From: Bacillus sp. SKDU12 | Lineage (GTDB): Bacteria > Bacillota > Bacilli > Bacillales > Bacillaceae | Assembly (NCBI RefSeq): GCF_010093085.1 | Contig: NZ_MSRC01000016.1 | Span: forward strand, 62,001 to 126,000 | Length of the DNA: 64,000 nucleotides | Direction: 5' to 3' | Shown here: one piece after another, positions 1 through 8,231 of the stretch | Position numbering within the stretch: position 1 is the first letter of the stretch | Layout: each line of letters opens with the position of its first letter | The notes under the pieces: model-generated | What the model saw: the letters and a program-made list of their open reading frames with translations, nothing else | Databases searched by the model: none | What the model was told of the DNA's origin: nothing | Program-made: the position numbers and the translations under genes

Positions 1-1
1 G

Positions 2-1402
2 CTCATGCGGATCTTCAGCACGGTGGCATCAGCAGTCGGGATAGTGATCAGCGGCATACTCGTACAGACTGTCTTTACAAATGGCATCCAGACCCTCAGT
101 TTGGGCGGCTGGAAAGCGCCGTATGGCATTGCGCTGGCCGCAGACCAATTCGCCAGCCTGCTCGTTCTTACAACATCAATCATCGGTTTATTGGTTGTGC
201 TTTATTCCTTCCATTCCATCGGTGAAAAGCGGGAGCGTTCATTTTATTACTCCGGCGTCCATTTTTTGCTTGCTGGTGTTAGCGGAGCGTTTTTAACAGG
301 CGATTTATTTAACATGTACGTATTTTTTGAACTTCTGCTTATTGCTTCCTATATGCTGATCGTATTAGGCGGCACAAAAATTCAGCTGCGGGAGTCCCTT
401 AAATATATTGTGTTTAATATCGTATCGTCTGCCCTGTTTGTCATTGGTGTCGGCTATTTATACGCTGTCACCGGTACGTTAAACATGGCGGATCTCAGTG
501 TGAAAATTAGCGAATCAGGACAAACCGGGCTGATCACTGTCATTGGTATCCTGCTGCTTTTAGTATTTGGCATGAAGGGCGGAATTTTCCCCCTCTACTT
601 CTGGCTGCCGGGCTCTTATTACGCGCCTCCGGCTGCGATCTCAGCACTGTTCGGCGCATTGCTCACAAAAGTCGGCCTATACGCGATCACCAGGGTCTTT
701 ACATTGATTTTTATTCACGATACAGCTTTTACCCATCAACTGATGATTTGGCTGGCAGCGCTGACTGTGATTTTCGGTGTAATTGGTTCACTCGCTTATT
801 CGGATGTTATGAAAATTGTGATTTACAACATTATTACGGCTGTCGGCGTGATTTTGTTCGGTGTGGCTGTACATACCCCCGCATCAATCCAAGGCGCGAT
901 TTATTATCTGATTCACGATATGCTGATTAAAGGGGCTTTATTTATGCTGGCGGGCGCGCTGATCACATTGACAGGAACGGCCAGCCTTCATAAAATGGGC
1001 GGGCTGCTCAAACGCTACCCCGTTCTTGGGTGGATGTTTTTCATTTCAGCTATTTCTCTTGCAGGCATCCCGCCTCTCAGCGGATTTATCGGTAAACTTA
1101 AAATTGTAGAGGGCGGTTTTGCAAAGGGTGAATTTACGATTTCCATTCTGGTTCTGCTTTCGAGTCTGCTCGTCCTTTACTCCGTGCTGAGGATTTTTAT
1201 GAACGCCTTTTGGGGCGAAGAAAAAACTACCCCAAAACCAAATCATAAAACAGCTAAAGGGCTTCTTTATCCGGCAGCTATTTTTCTCTTGCTGTCTCTT
1301 CTGGTCGGATTGGGTACAGAATGGATATCGCCTTATGTTGATCAAGCCGCCGAGACGTTGCTGAATCCAGAAAAATATATAGAAGCTGTTTTGAAGGAGT
1401 AG
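2..1402 (+). CDS. mrpD: Na+/H+ antiporter subunit MrpD (5' end cut by the window)
   Basis: Membrane subunit of the multisubunit Mrp cation/proton antiporter, related to the ND5/NuoL-type proton-translocating subunits of complex I. The visible 466 residues are almost entirely hydrophobic helices and contain the family segment LLTKVGLYAITR near residue 220, followed by a conserved charged helix. The first ATG seen is an internal methionine: the B. subtilis protein is about 493 residues, and the frame is open to the window edge, so the true start lies upstream. mrpE begins five bases after the stop, which indicates a tight operon. The complex supports sodium resistance, alkali tolerance and pH homeostasis. 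Family assignment is certain; only the N-terminus is missing. Confidence 0.95.
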   Translation, partial: LMRIFSTVASAVGIVISGILVQTVFTNGIQTLSLGGWKAPYGIALAADQFASLLVLTTSIIGLLVVLYSFHSIGEKRERSFYYSGVHFLLAGVSGAFLTGDLFNMYVFFELLLIASYMLIVLGGTKIQLRESLKYIVFNIVSSALFVIGVGYLYAVTGTLNMADLSVKISESGQTGLITVIGILLLLVFGMKGGIFPLYFWLPGSYYAPPAAISALFGALLTKVGLYAITRVFTLIFIHDTAFTHQLMIWLAALTVIFGVIGSLAYSDVMKIVIYNIITAVGVILFGVAVHTPASIQGAIYYLIHDMLIKGALFMLAGALITLTGTASLHKMGGLLKRYPVLGWMFFISAISLAGIPPLSGFIGKLKIVEGGFAKGEFTISILVLLSSLLVLYSVLRIFMNAFWGEEKTTPKPNHKTAKGLLYPAAIFLLLSLLVGLGTEWISPYVDQAAETLLNPEKYIEAVLKE

Positions 1403-1407
1403 ATCGC

Positions 1408-1884
1408 ATGGCATTTCAAATTTTATTAAATGTGTTTCTCGCTTTTTGCTGGATGTTCTTAAGCAACAGCTCTAGCGCCGCAGGGTTCTTCACAGGATAT
1501 GTTCTAGGAATGCTCTCCCTCTTTTTCTTCCGGCGTTTTTTTACCCGCCGGTTTTATCTATGGAAAGTGTGTTCTATCATCAAACTCTTTTTGATATTTT
1601 TAAGAGAACTGTACCTTGCCAATGTTAGTGTGCTGAAAACCATTCTATCGCCAAAACTGAATATCAGACCAGGCGTTTTTGCTTTTAAAACAGAGCTTAC
1701 GACGGATTGGGAAATCACCCTGCTGTCACTGCTCATTACGTTAACGCCGGGAACCTTGGTGATGGATATATCAGATGACAGGACGATTCTTTATATTCAT
1801 GCGATGGATATTGAAGATGCGCAAAAAGCTATTTTTGATATTCGGGAGTCATTTGAAAAAGCCATACAGGAGGTGAGCCGCTGA
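1408..1884 (+). CDS. mrpE: Na+/H+ antiporter subunit MrpE
   Basis: A 158-residue membrane protein with two to three hydrophobic N-terminal segments followed by a soluble C-terminal part. The C-terminal stretch, with LLSLLITLTPGTLVMD near residues 100-115, is the typical MrpE/PhaE/MnhE signature. The ATG follows a GGAG element in the end of mrpD, and the stop overlaps the mrpF start (ATGA-type junction), so translation is probably coupled. MrpE is needed for assembly or full activity of the antiporter complex rather than being a known ion channel itself. Length and position within mrpD-E-F-G are as expected. Confidence 0.95.
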   Translation: MAFQILLNVFLAFCWMFLSNSSSAAGFFTGYVLGMLSLFFFRRFFTRRFYLWKVCSIIKLFLIFLRELYLANVSVLKTILSPKLNIRPGVFAFKTELTTDWEITLLSLLITLTPGTLVMDISDDRTILYIHAMDIEDAQKAIFDIRESFEKAIQEVSR

Positions 1885-2168
1885 TGTTTACGCTGATCCT
1901 GCAACTTTCGCTCGGCATTATGGCAGTGTCTACCTTTTTATATGTCATTCGGGTTATTAAAGGGCCGACTGTGCCTGATCGGGTCGTTGCTTTGGATGCA
2001 ATCGGCATCAATCTGATCGCGATCACGGCGCTTGTCTCCATTTTGCTGAAAACGAGCGCGTTTCTGGATATTATTTTGCTGCTGGGGATTTTATCGTTTA
2101 TCGGAACCATCGCATTTTCCAAGTTCCTTGAGAAAGGAGAGATTATCGAAAATGATCGAAACCGTTAA
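1884..2168 (+). CDS. mrpF: Na+/H+ antiporter subunit MrpF
   Basis: A 94-residue protein with three predicted membrane helices separated by short loops. The conserved family segment [15 protein letters not shown] lies after the first helix. In B. subtilis this gene (also called mrpF or yufC) is additionally linked to cholate efflux, which is established knowledge and not visible here. The start codon overlaps the mrpE stop and the 3' end overlaps the beginning of mrpG by 17 bases, which supports translational coupling in the operon. Confidence 0.95.
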   Translation: MFTLILQLSLGIMAVSTFLYVIRVIKGPTVPDRVVALDAIGINLIAITALVSILLKTSAFLDIILLLGILSFIGTIAFSKFLEKGEIIENDRNR

Positions 2169-2526
2169 GATCGTTGTGGCTGTATTTATTTTGCTCGGCG
2201 CACTTGTGTGCCTCGTTGCTTCATTAGGCGTACTTCGCCTTCCCGATATGTTTACACGTTCTCATGCTGCATCTAAAGGATCAACATTGGGCGTCAATAT
2301 AATTTTACTCGGTGTCTTCTTTTATTTGTGGCTTGTGACGGGGAGCGTTTCCGCTAAGATCCTGCTCGGGATTCTCTTTATCTTTATTACGACGCCTGTC
2401 GGCGGACACTTGATCTGCCGTGCTGCGTACAACTCCGGCGTCAAGCTTGATAAGAGAAGTGTACAGGATGACTATAACGGAATCAGAAACTTTGTCATTA
2501 AACGAAAAGAGGATTCTTACTTATAA
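2152..2526 (+). CDS. mrpG: Na+/H+ antiporter subunit MrpG
   Basis: A 124-residue, three-helix membrane subunit, last gene of the mrp operon. The motif [19 protein letters not shown] near residues 25-45 is diagnostic for MrpG/PhaG. An upstream in-frame ATG would add eight residues, but I chose the ATG at 2152 because it follows the strong AAAGGAGA element and gives the family length. It overlaps mrpF by 17 bases. A strong hairpin terminator follows five bases after the stop, closing the operon. Confidence 0.95.
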   Translation: MIETVKIVVAVFILLGALVCLVASLGVLRLPDMFTRSHAASKGSTLGVNIILLGVFFYLWLVTGSVSAKILLGILFIFITTPVGGHLICRAAYNSGVKLDKRSVQDDYNGIRNFVIKRKEDSYL

Positions 2527-2530
2527 AAAT

Positions 2531-2570
2531 AAACAGCCGGGACAGGCAGAGTTCCGGCTGTTTATTTATT
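2531..2570. terminator. Bidirectional terminator between mrpG and yuxO
   Basis: The inverted repeat AAACAGCCGG / CCGGCTGTTT with a short loop is followed by a T-rich tract on the plus strand, and has an A-rich tract on the other side that serves the minus-strand yuxO. Confidence 0.85.
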
Positions 2571-2946
2571 TTCGGATGACAGCCAGCGTGCATCTGGAAA
2601 TACAGATCAGTCTCTCTTGCTCGTCATAAAGATGAATTTGATAGACAATAGTCGTTCTGCCTATATGAATAGGTTCTGCTACTGCTTTTACCGTTCCTTC
2701 CTTTACCGCTTTCACATGATTGGCGTTAATCTCCAAACCGACACAAGCTTGCCTCGTATGATCAATCAAGTTCTGTGCCCCTACGCTCGCCGCGGTTTCC
2801 GCCAGAGCCACTGAAGCGCCTCCATGCAAATACCCGAACGGCTGGACCGTCCGATGATCCACCGGCATGACCGCAACGCATCGTTCCGCTGTATTTTCAA
2901 CAATTTCAATTCCAAGCGCTTCAAGCAATGTATGTTTCGTATCCAT
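2566..2946 (-). CDS. yuxO: Hotdog-fold thioesterase YuxO (PaaI/ComA2 family)
   Basis: A 126-residue acyl-CoA thioesterase-like protein. The segment PFGYLHGGASVALAET near residues 36-51 is the conserved hotdog motif, with the glutamate after the glycines (E50 by position) as the likely catalytic residue of this class. Relatives include phenylacetate-pathway PaaI and 1,4-dihydroxy-2-naphthoyl-CoA hydrolases, so a role in menaquinone synthesis is possible but not shown. The gene lies 17 bases downstream of comA on the same strand and is likely cotranscribed, as in B. subtilis, where it was called comA ORF2. Start is ATG after an AGGGGG element. Confidence 0.9.
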   Translation of the reverse strand: MDTKHTLLEALGIEIVENTAERCVAVMPVDHRTVQPFGYLHGGASVALAETAASVGAQNLIDHTRQACVGLEINANHVKAVKEGTVKAVAEPIHIGRTTIVYQIHLYDEQERLICISRCTLAVIRK

Positions 2947-2963
2947 CAGATACCCCCTCTTAT

Positions 2964-3608
2964 TTATAGTACACCATCTGATTTCGCAATTAATACAGCT
3001 TCCGTCCGGGAACCGACATTCAGCTTATTGAAAATCGATGTCAGGCTGTATTCAATGGACCTCTTGCTTAAATGCAGAGCATCTGCGATTTCTTGGTTCG
3101 TAAACCCCTTTTCAACTTCTTGAAGAATCAGGCATTCTCTAGGCGTGAGCACATCTTGTTCTTTTTGAGAGGAAGGAGCCGGCTTTGTTTTTTGCTGAGT
3201 CATCAGCTGTTTAAAATAAGTAAAATCGACTAAAATTTCTCCGTTAAGTACGTGGTATATGTATTGGGTGATCTTCTCTTTAGATTCCGTTTTGCTGATG
3301 GCACCGTGCAAACCCGCACGAATCGCTTCCTCAAAGTAATCCTCAACCTCATAACCGGTATACACAATAATTTTACAATGAGGATACTCTTGTAATATCT
3401 GTTTAGAAAACTCCATCCCATTGACTTCGCCGCCTAAATTCAGATCCATTAAAATGAGATCGTATGACGAGAAATCATGCTGCTTGATAAACTGTTCGCT
3501 CGGTTCAGGACTGAGACAATCGACAGACAGATTCGAATCCGTTTCCAAAATTGTCTTGGTGCCTTCCATGACAGCCGGATGGTCATCAATCACTAGTATC
3601 TTTTTCAT
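2964..3608 (-). CDS. comA: Two-component response regulator ComA
   Basis: A 214-residue DNA-binding response regulator that activates srfA (competence and surfactin), degQ and other targets when phosphorylated by ComP. The N-terminal receiver domain shows the acidic pair at residues 8-9, the phosphoacceptor D55 in LILMDLNLGG, and the conserved lysine region SKTESKEK. The C-terminal LuxR/NarL-type helix-turn-helix lies at about 148-205 (LTPRECLILQEVEKGFTNQE). The ATG at 3608 follows AGGGAGGAAAAC and gives the usual family length. The gene is 80 bases downstream of comP, with a hairpin terminator between them. Confidence 0.97.
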   Translation of the reverse strand: MKKILVIDDHPAVMEGTKTILETDSNLSVDCLSPEPSEQFIKQHDFSSYDLILMDLNLGGEVNGMEFSKQILQEYPHCKIIVYTGYEVEDYFEEAIRAGLHGAISKTESKEKITQYIYHVLNGEILVDFTYFKQLMTQQKTKPAPSSQKEQDVLTPRECLILQEVEKGFTNQEIADALHLSKRSIEYSLTSIFNKLNVGSRTEAVLIAKSDGVL

Positions 3609-3646
3609 GTTTTCCTCCCTTTTACTCACTCATTTCCATTTTATAA

Positions 3647-3676
3647 AAAAGACTTGGCCTGTGCCAAGTCTTTTCC
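3647..3676 (-). terminator. Hairpin terminator between comP and comA
   Basis: Perfect 12-bp inverted repeat AAAAGACTTGGC / GCCAAGTCTTTT with a four-base loop; read on the minus strand it ends in a run of T. It sits between comP and comA, so comA expression must depend on read-through or a separate promoter. Confidence 0.8.
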
Positions 3677-3688
3677 GTTATAAAACCA

Positions 3689-5998
3689 TTACAATTCGAT
3701 TTCAATATCAGCCTTAAAGCCCTTTCCTTCACTTGTTTCAATCCGAAGGCGTCCATCTAAAGCCCTGACTCTCTCCTTAATCCCAGAAAGCCCCATGCTC
3801 ATAGAATGTTCACTATTTTTATCTTGGTCGAATCCTACGCCATCATCCTCATAATGCAGAACGATTTTGTTTTGAATACTGATGAGCATAATCAGCACAT
3901 CTGTTGCCTTAGAGTGCTTGACCGCATTAGACAGAAACTCTTGAATGATCCGGTACAAATTCAGCTGCGAATCCAAATCAAGCGTAGCCGAAAATCTGCC
4001 GGTATTTAAACGAATATGAAATGGAACCCGCTCTTGCTGCTGCGCCACAAGCTTGGACAGCGCCTTCACCAGCCCAAGATCATACAGAAGCTGTGGCCGC
4101 AGCTCATGACACGTCTCCCTCGTCATCGAAATCACATCAGACATCTGTTCATTCATCTGTACGAGCTTGTCCTGCACCTCTTCCCGGCACGGATTATCGT
4201 CTTTCTTAAATTCGCCCACAAACAGCTCGCATTGGCGTTTTAACGAAATTAAATCCTGAAGTACAGAATCGTGGAGATCGCGAGCGAGATCAGAGCGTTG
4301 TTTTTCTTCGATCGCAAACATAAGCTTTTTGAGCCAGACCGGGTTTGAGCCTTGTTGTTTCAGGTCTTGTAAATGATTCATGAGTTCTTCGATCTGTATC
4401 ACGTTTTCCATAGAGACACTCGTATAGAAAGACAATGTTTTCAGCCATGAAATCTCATCCCGTGTCAGTCTCGGTGTATTAATGGTGGACAAACAAAGTA
4501 AAACATAAGAACTTCCCCCGCGTTCTCCTATTTTGATTAAGAAACCACGGTTTAACTCAATGATTTTCCCAATCTCTGAAGTAACTTTCTTAAATTCTTT
4601 TGAATACATCTCCCAGTCAGGTTCGTTATCTTTTTTATCATGATATAAAATGGCACCCTCAGAGGTCACTTCAAAGACATAAGCTTTACTGACAAGGAGA
4701 ACATCCAGAATCGTCTTTTTTAGTTCTTTAAACATTTGTTTCAAAGATGTTATACTTCTGATAAACTGAGTATATTTAAAAATACTATCTTGATAATTAT
4801 ACTTTTCTGAAAAGCGTTTTAAACGAAATTTAAAATCTATTATTTCTTTAAAATAAAATACAGCAAACATTATAATAAAGATAAAAACAGTCTGTCGAAT
4901 AGGATTCATTTGAAGCTCATCTGTTCCCGCCCAGACTGATAAAACTCCGACAATTACTAGTGTTGGGATTACAGCCAGTAAAGTATAATATCTCATTCTT
5001 CCTAATATAAATTCTATATCAAATATTTTATTTGCAACAAACTGATATACTAATCCAAATGGAATAAGGACAAGCAATGAGGCTGATGCCAGAGCCGGAA
5101 ATATATAAGCACCAGTTAAAATATTAGGTACGACATAAAAAAGTAAGAATGGAGCAAAAGAAAGTGTATTTGTCAGAATTAAAACTTTCAAAATATAGGC
5201 ATGCTCTGAATATTTATATTTATATAAGTGATAGAACACGAGAACAAAACCTGAGAGAGTAACGAGAAAAAACGAGATAAGATTAAGATTTATTATAATG
5301 TCAGAAGGTAATTTCTTACGAAAAAACTCTATAATAACATTAAAAATCGGAAATATATATAAGATATTGATTAGACGACTTGCAAACTTCTTTCCTAATT
5401 CCTCAAAATATTGTTGTATAAACTGAAGATAAAATATAGGGGAAGCTATAAATGTGAATAAATTTACATATCTGTTAAATACATGTCCTCTAAATGGCCC
5501 TCCTGCGCTTATATAAGCAATTGAAATATCTAACAAGAACAAAATTAAAATGTAGCCCGCAAACGATTTTCTTGTTTGATTCACCTTTAAAATGTAAAAT
5601 ATACATACTATACTTAAAAAATAAAACACAAGTGGAAGAACGAATACAAAAAAACTATAGGATTTGTCTAAATTGACAATATCAAAATCATCTAAATGAA
5701 TTTGCTTCCCATTTCTGCTTACATCTAAACTTTTGATATGATTAAGATTATCTCCTTTTAAAAATTTAGCAGATGGTTTTTCTTTGTTGATTCTTAAAAT
5801 GATGTCACCTGTTTCTAAACCTACGAATTTCCCGTAAGAAGTTTCTGACATCTCTATTATTTGAAATTGTTTGTTTTTATTTTCAATAACTTTTGTTCCG
5901 ATTATTATCCCATTTATGTTTATATAAGAAACATAGCAAACATAAACAATGCTTAAAATAATGACTGAAATAGTGAATTGTTTAATAAAGTTTTTCAC
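3689..5998 (-). CDS. comP: ComX-sensing histidine kinase ComP
   Basis: A 769-residue membrane histidine kinase that detects isoprenylated ComX and phosphorylates ComA. The N-terminal 380 residues contain a membrane helix, an extracellular PDZ-like segment (about 50-110, GLETGDIILRIN) and a block of about eight further helices. The C-terminal half holds the HisKA_3 region with the phosphoacceptor histidine in RDLHDSVLQD (about residue 571) and an HATPase domain (NAVKHSK, DDGVGFD). The start is GTG, 19 bases after comX. As expected for this locus, the sensor part is A/T-rich and strain-variable, whereas the kinase part looks conserved. A polymorphic pherotype partner of the upstream comX. Confidence 0.96.
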   Translation of the reverse strand: MKNFIKQFTISVIILSIVYVCYVSYININGIIIGTKVIENKNKQFQIIEMSETSYGKFVGLETGDIILRINKEKPSAKFLKGDNLNHIKSLDVSRNGKQIHLDDFDIVNLDKSYSFFVFVLPLVFYFLSIVCIFYILKVNQTRKSFAGYILILFLLDISIAYISAGGPFRGHVFNRYVNLFTFIASPIFYLQFIQQYFEELGKKFASRLINILYIFPIFNVIIEFFRKKLPSDIIINLNLISFFLVTLSGFVLVFYHLYKYKYSEHAYILKVLILTNTLSFAPFLLFYVVPNILTGAYIFPALASASLLVLIPFGLVYQFVANKIFDIEFILGRMRYYTLLAVIPTLVIVGVLSVWAGTDELQMNPIRQTVFIFIIMFAVFYFKEIIDFKFRLKRFSEKYNYQDSIFKYTQFIRSITSLKQMFKELKKTILDVLLVSKAYVFEVTSEGAILYHDKKDNEPDWEMYSKEFKKVTSEIGKIIELNRGFLIKIGERGGSSYVLLCLSTINTPRLTRDEISWLKTLSFYTSVSMENVIQIEELMNHLQDLKQQGSNPVWLKKLMFAIEEKQRSDLARDLHDSVLQDLISLKRQCELFVGEFKKDDNPCREEVQDKLVQMNEQMSDVISMTRETCHELRPQLLYDLGLVKALSKLVAQQQERVPFHIRLNTGRFSATLDLDSQLNLYRIIQEFLSNAVKHSKATDVLIMLISIQNKIVLHYEDDGVGFDQDKNSEHSMSMGLSGIKERVRALDGRLRIETSEGKGFKADIEIEL

Positions 5999-6017
5999 AT
6001 ATTACACCACCGAACAC

Positions 6018-6194
6018 TCATCCTTTTTCCCATTGCTCTATTTTTCCATCTTTTTTCTCAATAGAAGATTCTTCAAATGAATTGATTACTATTTGAGTAA
6101 TACCTAAATCATAGCCTAATAAACACGCTTCATTGGCCTTTAACTTTTTTAATACTTCTGGATATTTCAATATATAATTGATTAAATCCTGCAT
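6018..6194 (-). CDS. comX: Competence pheromone precursor ComX
   Basis: A 58-residue small gene between comQ and comP. It begins [19 protein letters not shown], close to what I remember of the 168 precursor, and contains the conserved [10 protein letters not shown] segment. The C-terminal part differs completely from 168: it ends [12 protein letters not shown], with a single tryptophan at position 55, four from the end, which is the expected site for geranyl or farnesyl attachment by ComQ. The mature peptide is the C-terminal piece, exact cut unknown. The start follows AGAGGGGAATG inside the comQ stop region. This C-terminus matches none of the pherotypes I recall. Confidence 0.93.
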   Translation of the reverse strand: MQDLINYILKYPEVLKKLKANEACLLGYDLGITQIVINSFEESSIEKKDGKIEQWEKG

Positions 6195-6200
6195 AATAAT

Positions 6201-7079
6201 TCATTCCCCTCTATTAACTACATATTTTTTCAATTTATCTATTTTATTATTTTCAAGATTTAGTTCCTCAATAGCATTTTTACATTTTTGCTTAAACAAT
6301 TGGTGTAAAACTGAAACATACTGGGTAACACCCGCATCAGTTAATGTCTGAATAAAAATGTTTTTATCGGATATAAACTTAAGGTGTGTTTCTCTATGCG
6401 AAAACATACGAACCAAATTTTCAGAAGGCTCGTTAAACTGCCTCTTAAGGTACAAGTTAATCAACGTATGTTTCTCTTTTAAAATATCACTTCGTTTAGT
6501 ACTGAAAAGAGCCAGATAATCACTATATATCTGTTCGAACATTCCTTTGTAATAGGAATATGTTTCAACCGTTTCATTATAGTTTCCAGTTGCTAACATA
6601 GTACCAGCCACATTGGAAAGAGCGAATAGACTCCCGCATTTTAATCTAATGACCTCTAAGCTTTCATCTTCTTTCTCTGCCTTATTTATTATATCATCGT
6701 GTTGCCCTTGCATAGCGTCTTGTGTATATTTCAGTATGTAAGTAAGAATTAAGGGATTCATGTCAATTGAATTAATCCCCTGCACCCCTGCTGTATATAA
6801 TGAAAATGCTGAGCTCAAAGCTTCTGAATGGTCTATCTTCATCCAAAGGGCTTGGTTGTTATCTTCATCTTCAAGATCATCAATAATATCGGCGGAAAGC
6901 GTAAGAATTTCAATTCCCGCCGCAAGTTTCTCGGCAGTCTTAAAATCCTTTCCGCCAAAAACTTCATAATGCAATAAAGTAGATTCAGCAAAGGTTAAAT
7001 ATTTTCTGGATTCAACAAATTCAAAAAGAAGCTGTAGTAGATGTTCATTAAATATGTTCTGCTCTATTATACTCTTCAT
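6201..7079 (-). CDS. comQ: ComX isoprenyltransferase / processing factor ComQ
   Basis: An isoprenyl-diphosphate-synthase-like enzyme that modifies the tryptophan of ComX. The first aspartate-rich motif, DIIDDLEDED, lies near residue 65 and a second acidic site, GQHDD, near 140. The frame is open to 7196, but that codon is a TTG lying essentially at the transcription start of the promoter I place at 7201-7230, so it is unlikely to be used. I take the ATG at 7079, which gives MKSIIEQNIFNE, matching the 168 N-terminus, and 292 residues. Alternatives are the in-frame ATG at 7112 or a rare codon near the GGGAGGG element at about 7132-7139. It ends six bases before comX. Confidence 0.92.
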   Translation of the reverse strand: MKSIIEQNIFNEHLLQLLFEFVESRKYLTFAESTLLHYEVFGGKDFKTAEKLAAGIEILTLSADIIDDLEDEDNNQALWMKIDHSEALSSAFSLYTAGVQGINSIDMNPLILTYILKYTQDAMQGQHDDIINKAEKEDESLEVIRLKCGSLFALSNVAGTMLATGNYNETVETYSYYKGMFEQIYSDYLALFSTKRSDILKEKHTLINLYLKRQFNEPSENLVRMFSHRETHLKFISDKNIFIQTLTDAGVTQYVSVLHQLFKQKCKNAIEELNLENNKIDKLKKYVVNRGE

Positions 7080-7200
7080 TCTATTCTTGATTTGGTCGGC
7101 ATCTAAACACATTTGCTCAATAATTGTCTTCACCCTCCCATTCCATTTTACTAAATGGGCGATCCGAAGAACAGCAGGTTTTTCGTTTTTTAACAATCAT

Positions 7201-7230
7201 ATAATACTTTATCCTTTTTTTGTATGTAAA
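7201..7230 (-). promoter_or_regulatory. SigmaA-type promoter of comQXP
   Basis: On the minus strand TTTACA, an 18-base spacer and TATTAT (five of six matches in each box). It lies directly after the degQ terminator and about 120-125 bases before the chosen comQ start. Confidence 0.65.
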
Positions 7231-7236
7231 GAACGA

Positions 7237-7264
7237 AAAAAAAGACTTGTTTCCAAGTCTTTTT
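7237..7264 (-). terminator. degQ terminator
   Basis: Inverted repeat AAAAGACTTG / CAAGTCTTTT with a four-base loop, touching the degQ stop codon and followed by a T run on the minus strand. Confidence 0.8.
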
Positions 7265-7404
7265 CACGAAATTTTCATTGCATAATTGTATTTATCGAGC
7301 TGATCGATGCTTTTGTTAATGTTTCGTAATGAATCTGTCGTTTCTTTAATATCAAGTTCGAGTCGGAATAACAATTGTTTTACTTCTTCAAGTTTCTTTT
7401 CCAT
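7264..7404 (-). CDS. degQ: Degradative enzyme regulator DegQ
   Basis: A 46-residue regulator that stimulates phosphotransfer from DegS to DegU and so controls secreted proteases, motility and biofilm formation. The peptide starts MEKKLEEVKQLLFRLELD and ends NYAMKIS, apparently identical to the 168 protein as I remember it. It is a highly charged helical protein without a signal peptide. ATG follows AAAGGAGTGTGGAAACG. It lies between its own promoter region (with a ComA box) and a hairpin terminator, separating it from comQ. Confidence 0.96.
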   Translation of the reverse strand: MEKKLEEVKQLLFRLELDIKETTDSLRNINKSIDQLDKYNYAMKIS

Positions 7405-7517
7405 CGTTTCCACACTCCTTTTTTTGAAAGATCAATGAATTGTGTATGGTGAACGAGTCCTAGGTATTTGATCTGTTATTAATAGTGTATCTGCTTTCGG
7501 CTTATTTTTCACCGAAA

Positions 7518-7549
7518 AGTATGCAAAAAAGTCCTGCGTGACACCGCAA
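7518..7549 (-). promoter_or_regulatory. degQ control region: ComA box and CATACT -10 element
   Basis: On the minus strand TTGCGGTGTCACGCAG (7534-7549) fits the imperfect ComA palindrome TTGCGG-N4-CCGCAA in ten of twelve specified bases. CATACT (7518-7523) follows at a distance suitable for a -10 hexamer. From memory, laboratory strain 168 has C as the first base of this hexamer and the degQ36(Hy) hyperexpressing variant has T; this window carries the C form. Confidence 0.6.
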
Positions 7550-7619
7550 ATATAAATAGTTCTTAATGCCTAAATGAATCATAACAAGAACAGGACTATT
7601 TTTCTACACGAAAGAGAAG

Positions 7620-7817
7620 TTAGATGTGCTGAAGTGAGGAACGATTCTTTACCGCCTTGAGTTTATCATGTTTTACCTTCCCATTAAACAAGTCTATAGT
7701 CCTTGATAGCGTTTTTTCAAAATTGGATATGCGATTCTTGACGTATCCTGACCGACAAATACCGAAAAAGACCGCAACGCTAAAGTTATGGCCTTTTCGC
7801 TTTGTCATATTCGGCAA
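7620..7817 (-). pseudogene. Possible fragment of an IS1595-type transposase
   Basis: A 65-codon frame whose middle, VAVFFGICRSGYVKNRIS, resembles the part of IS1595-family transposases around the second catalytic acidic residue (typically VCVxVAxDRxG). The expected acidic residue is replaced by C-R, and no zinc ribbon, remaining catalytic residues or terminal repeats are visible. It lies between degQ and yuzC, where I know of no gene in 168. This is a weak resemblance seen by eye; the frame could also be chance open sequence. Confidence 0.25.
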
Positions 7818-7865
7818 TTAGTGATCTATACATATAGAAATATCCCTTTTGTGTGAGGTGCTCCC

Positions 7866-8231
7866 ATGAGATATCGTTATCCTTGGTTTTACGTCTATCC
7901 TTATGAAATTCGTCGTTCTCCCGCTCCTGCCAGCAATACAGATACCTTTATCCGTTCCGCGAATCAAGCCGCAGGAATGTTTGCGGATGCCCAGCTCGTG
8001 CTCAGCCGCATTGCGGGCTCGCGGGAGCTCTCGCGCCGCATCCTGAACGCAGCCGAGCAGTCTGATAAACAATCTATCAAGCGCTTGATTAAACAAATGG
8101 GTGTCCGGCATGAAGTGGATGCGGTCTTTAATCCCGACGGCATCTATATCAGCCTCATCGGAACGCAAAGCCGAATGATTCTTGCTTTGCGGTGGTCAGA
8201 GAACCGCAATTATTTTGCGTCCATCAGATGA
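7866..8231 (+). CDS. yuzC: Conserved hypothetical protein YuzC
   Basis: A 121-residue soluble protein beginning MRYRYPWFYVYPYEIR, found next to degQ in B. subtilis-group genomes. The N-terminal 20 residues are rich in aromatic amino acids and proline; the rest is predicted helical with a short C-terminal strand region (YISLIGTQSRMILALRW). No known domain is recognised. The ATG follows GAGGTG at a normal distance. It is divergent from degQ and convergent with the remnant of pdeH. A long opposite-strand frame over the same bases is a shadow. Confidence 0.85.
   Translation: MRYRYPWFYVYPYEIRRSPAPASNTDTFIRSANQAAGMFADAQLVLSRIAGSRELSRRILNAAEQSDKQSIKRLIKQMGVRHEVDAVFNPDGIYISLIGTQSRMILALRWSENRNYFASIR

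Noticed and set aside
7818-8168. 116-codon minus-strand frame opposite yuzC
   Set aside because: It mirrors the yuzC coding frame, has no ribosome site, and yuzC has a good ATG and family match.
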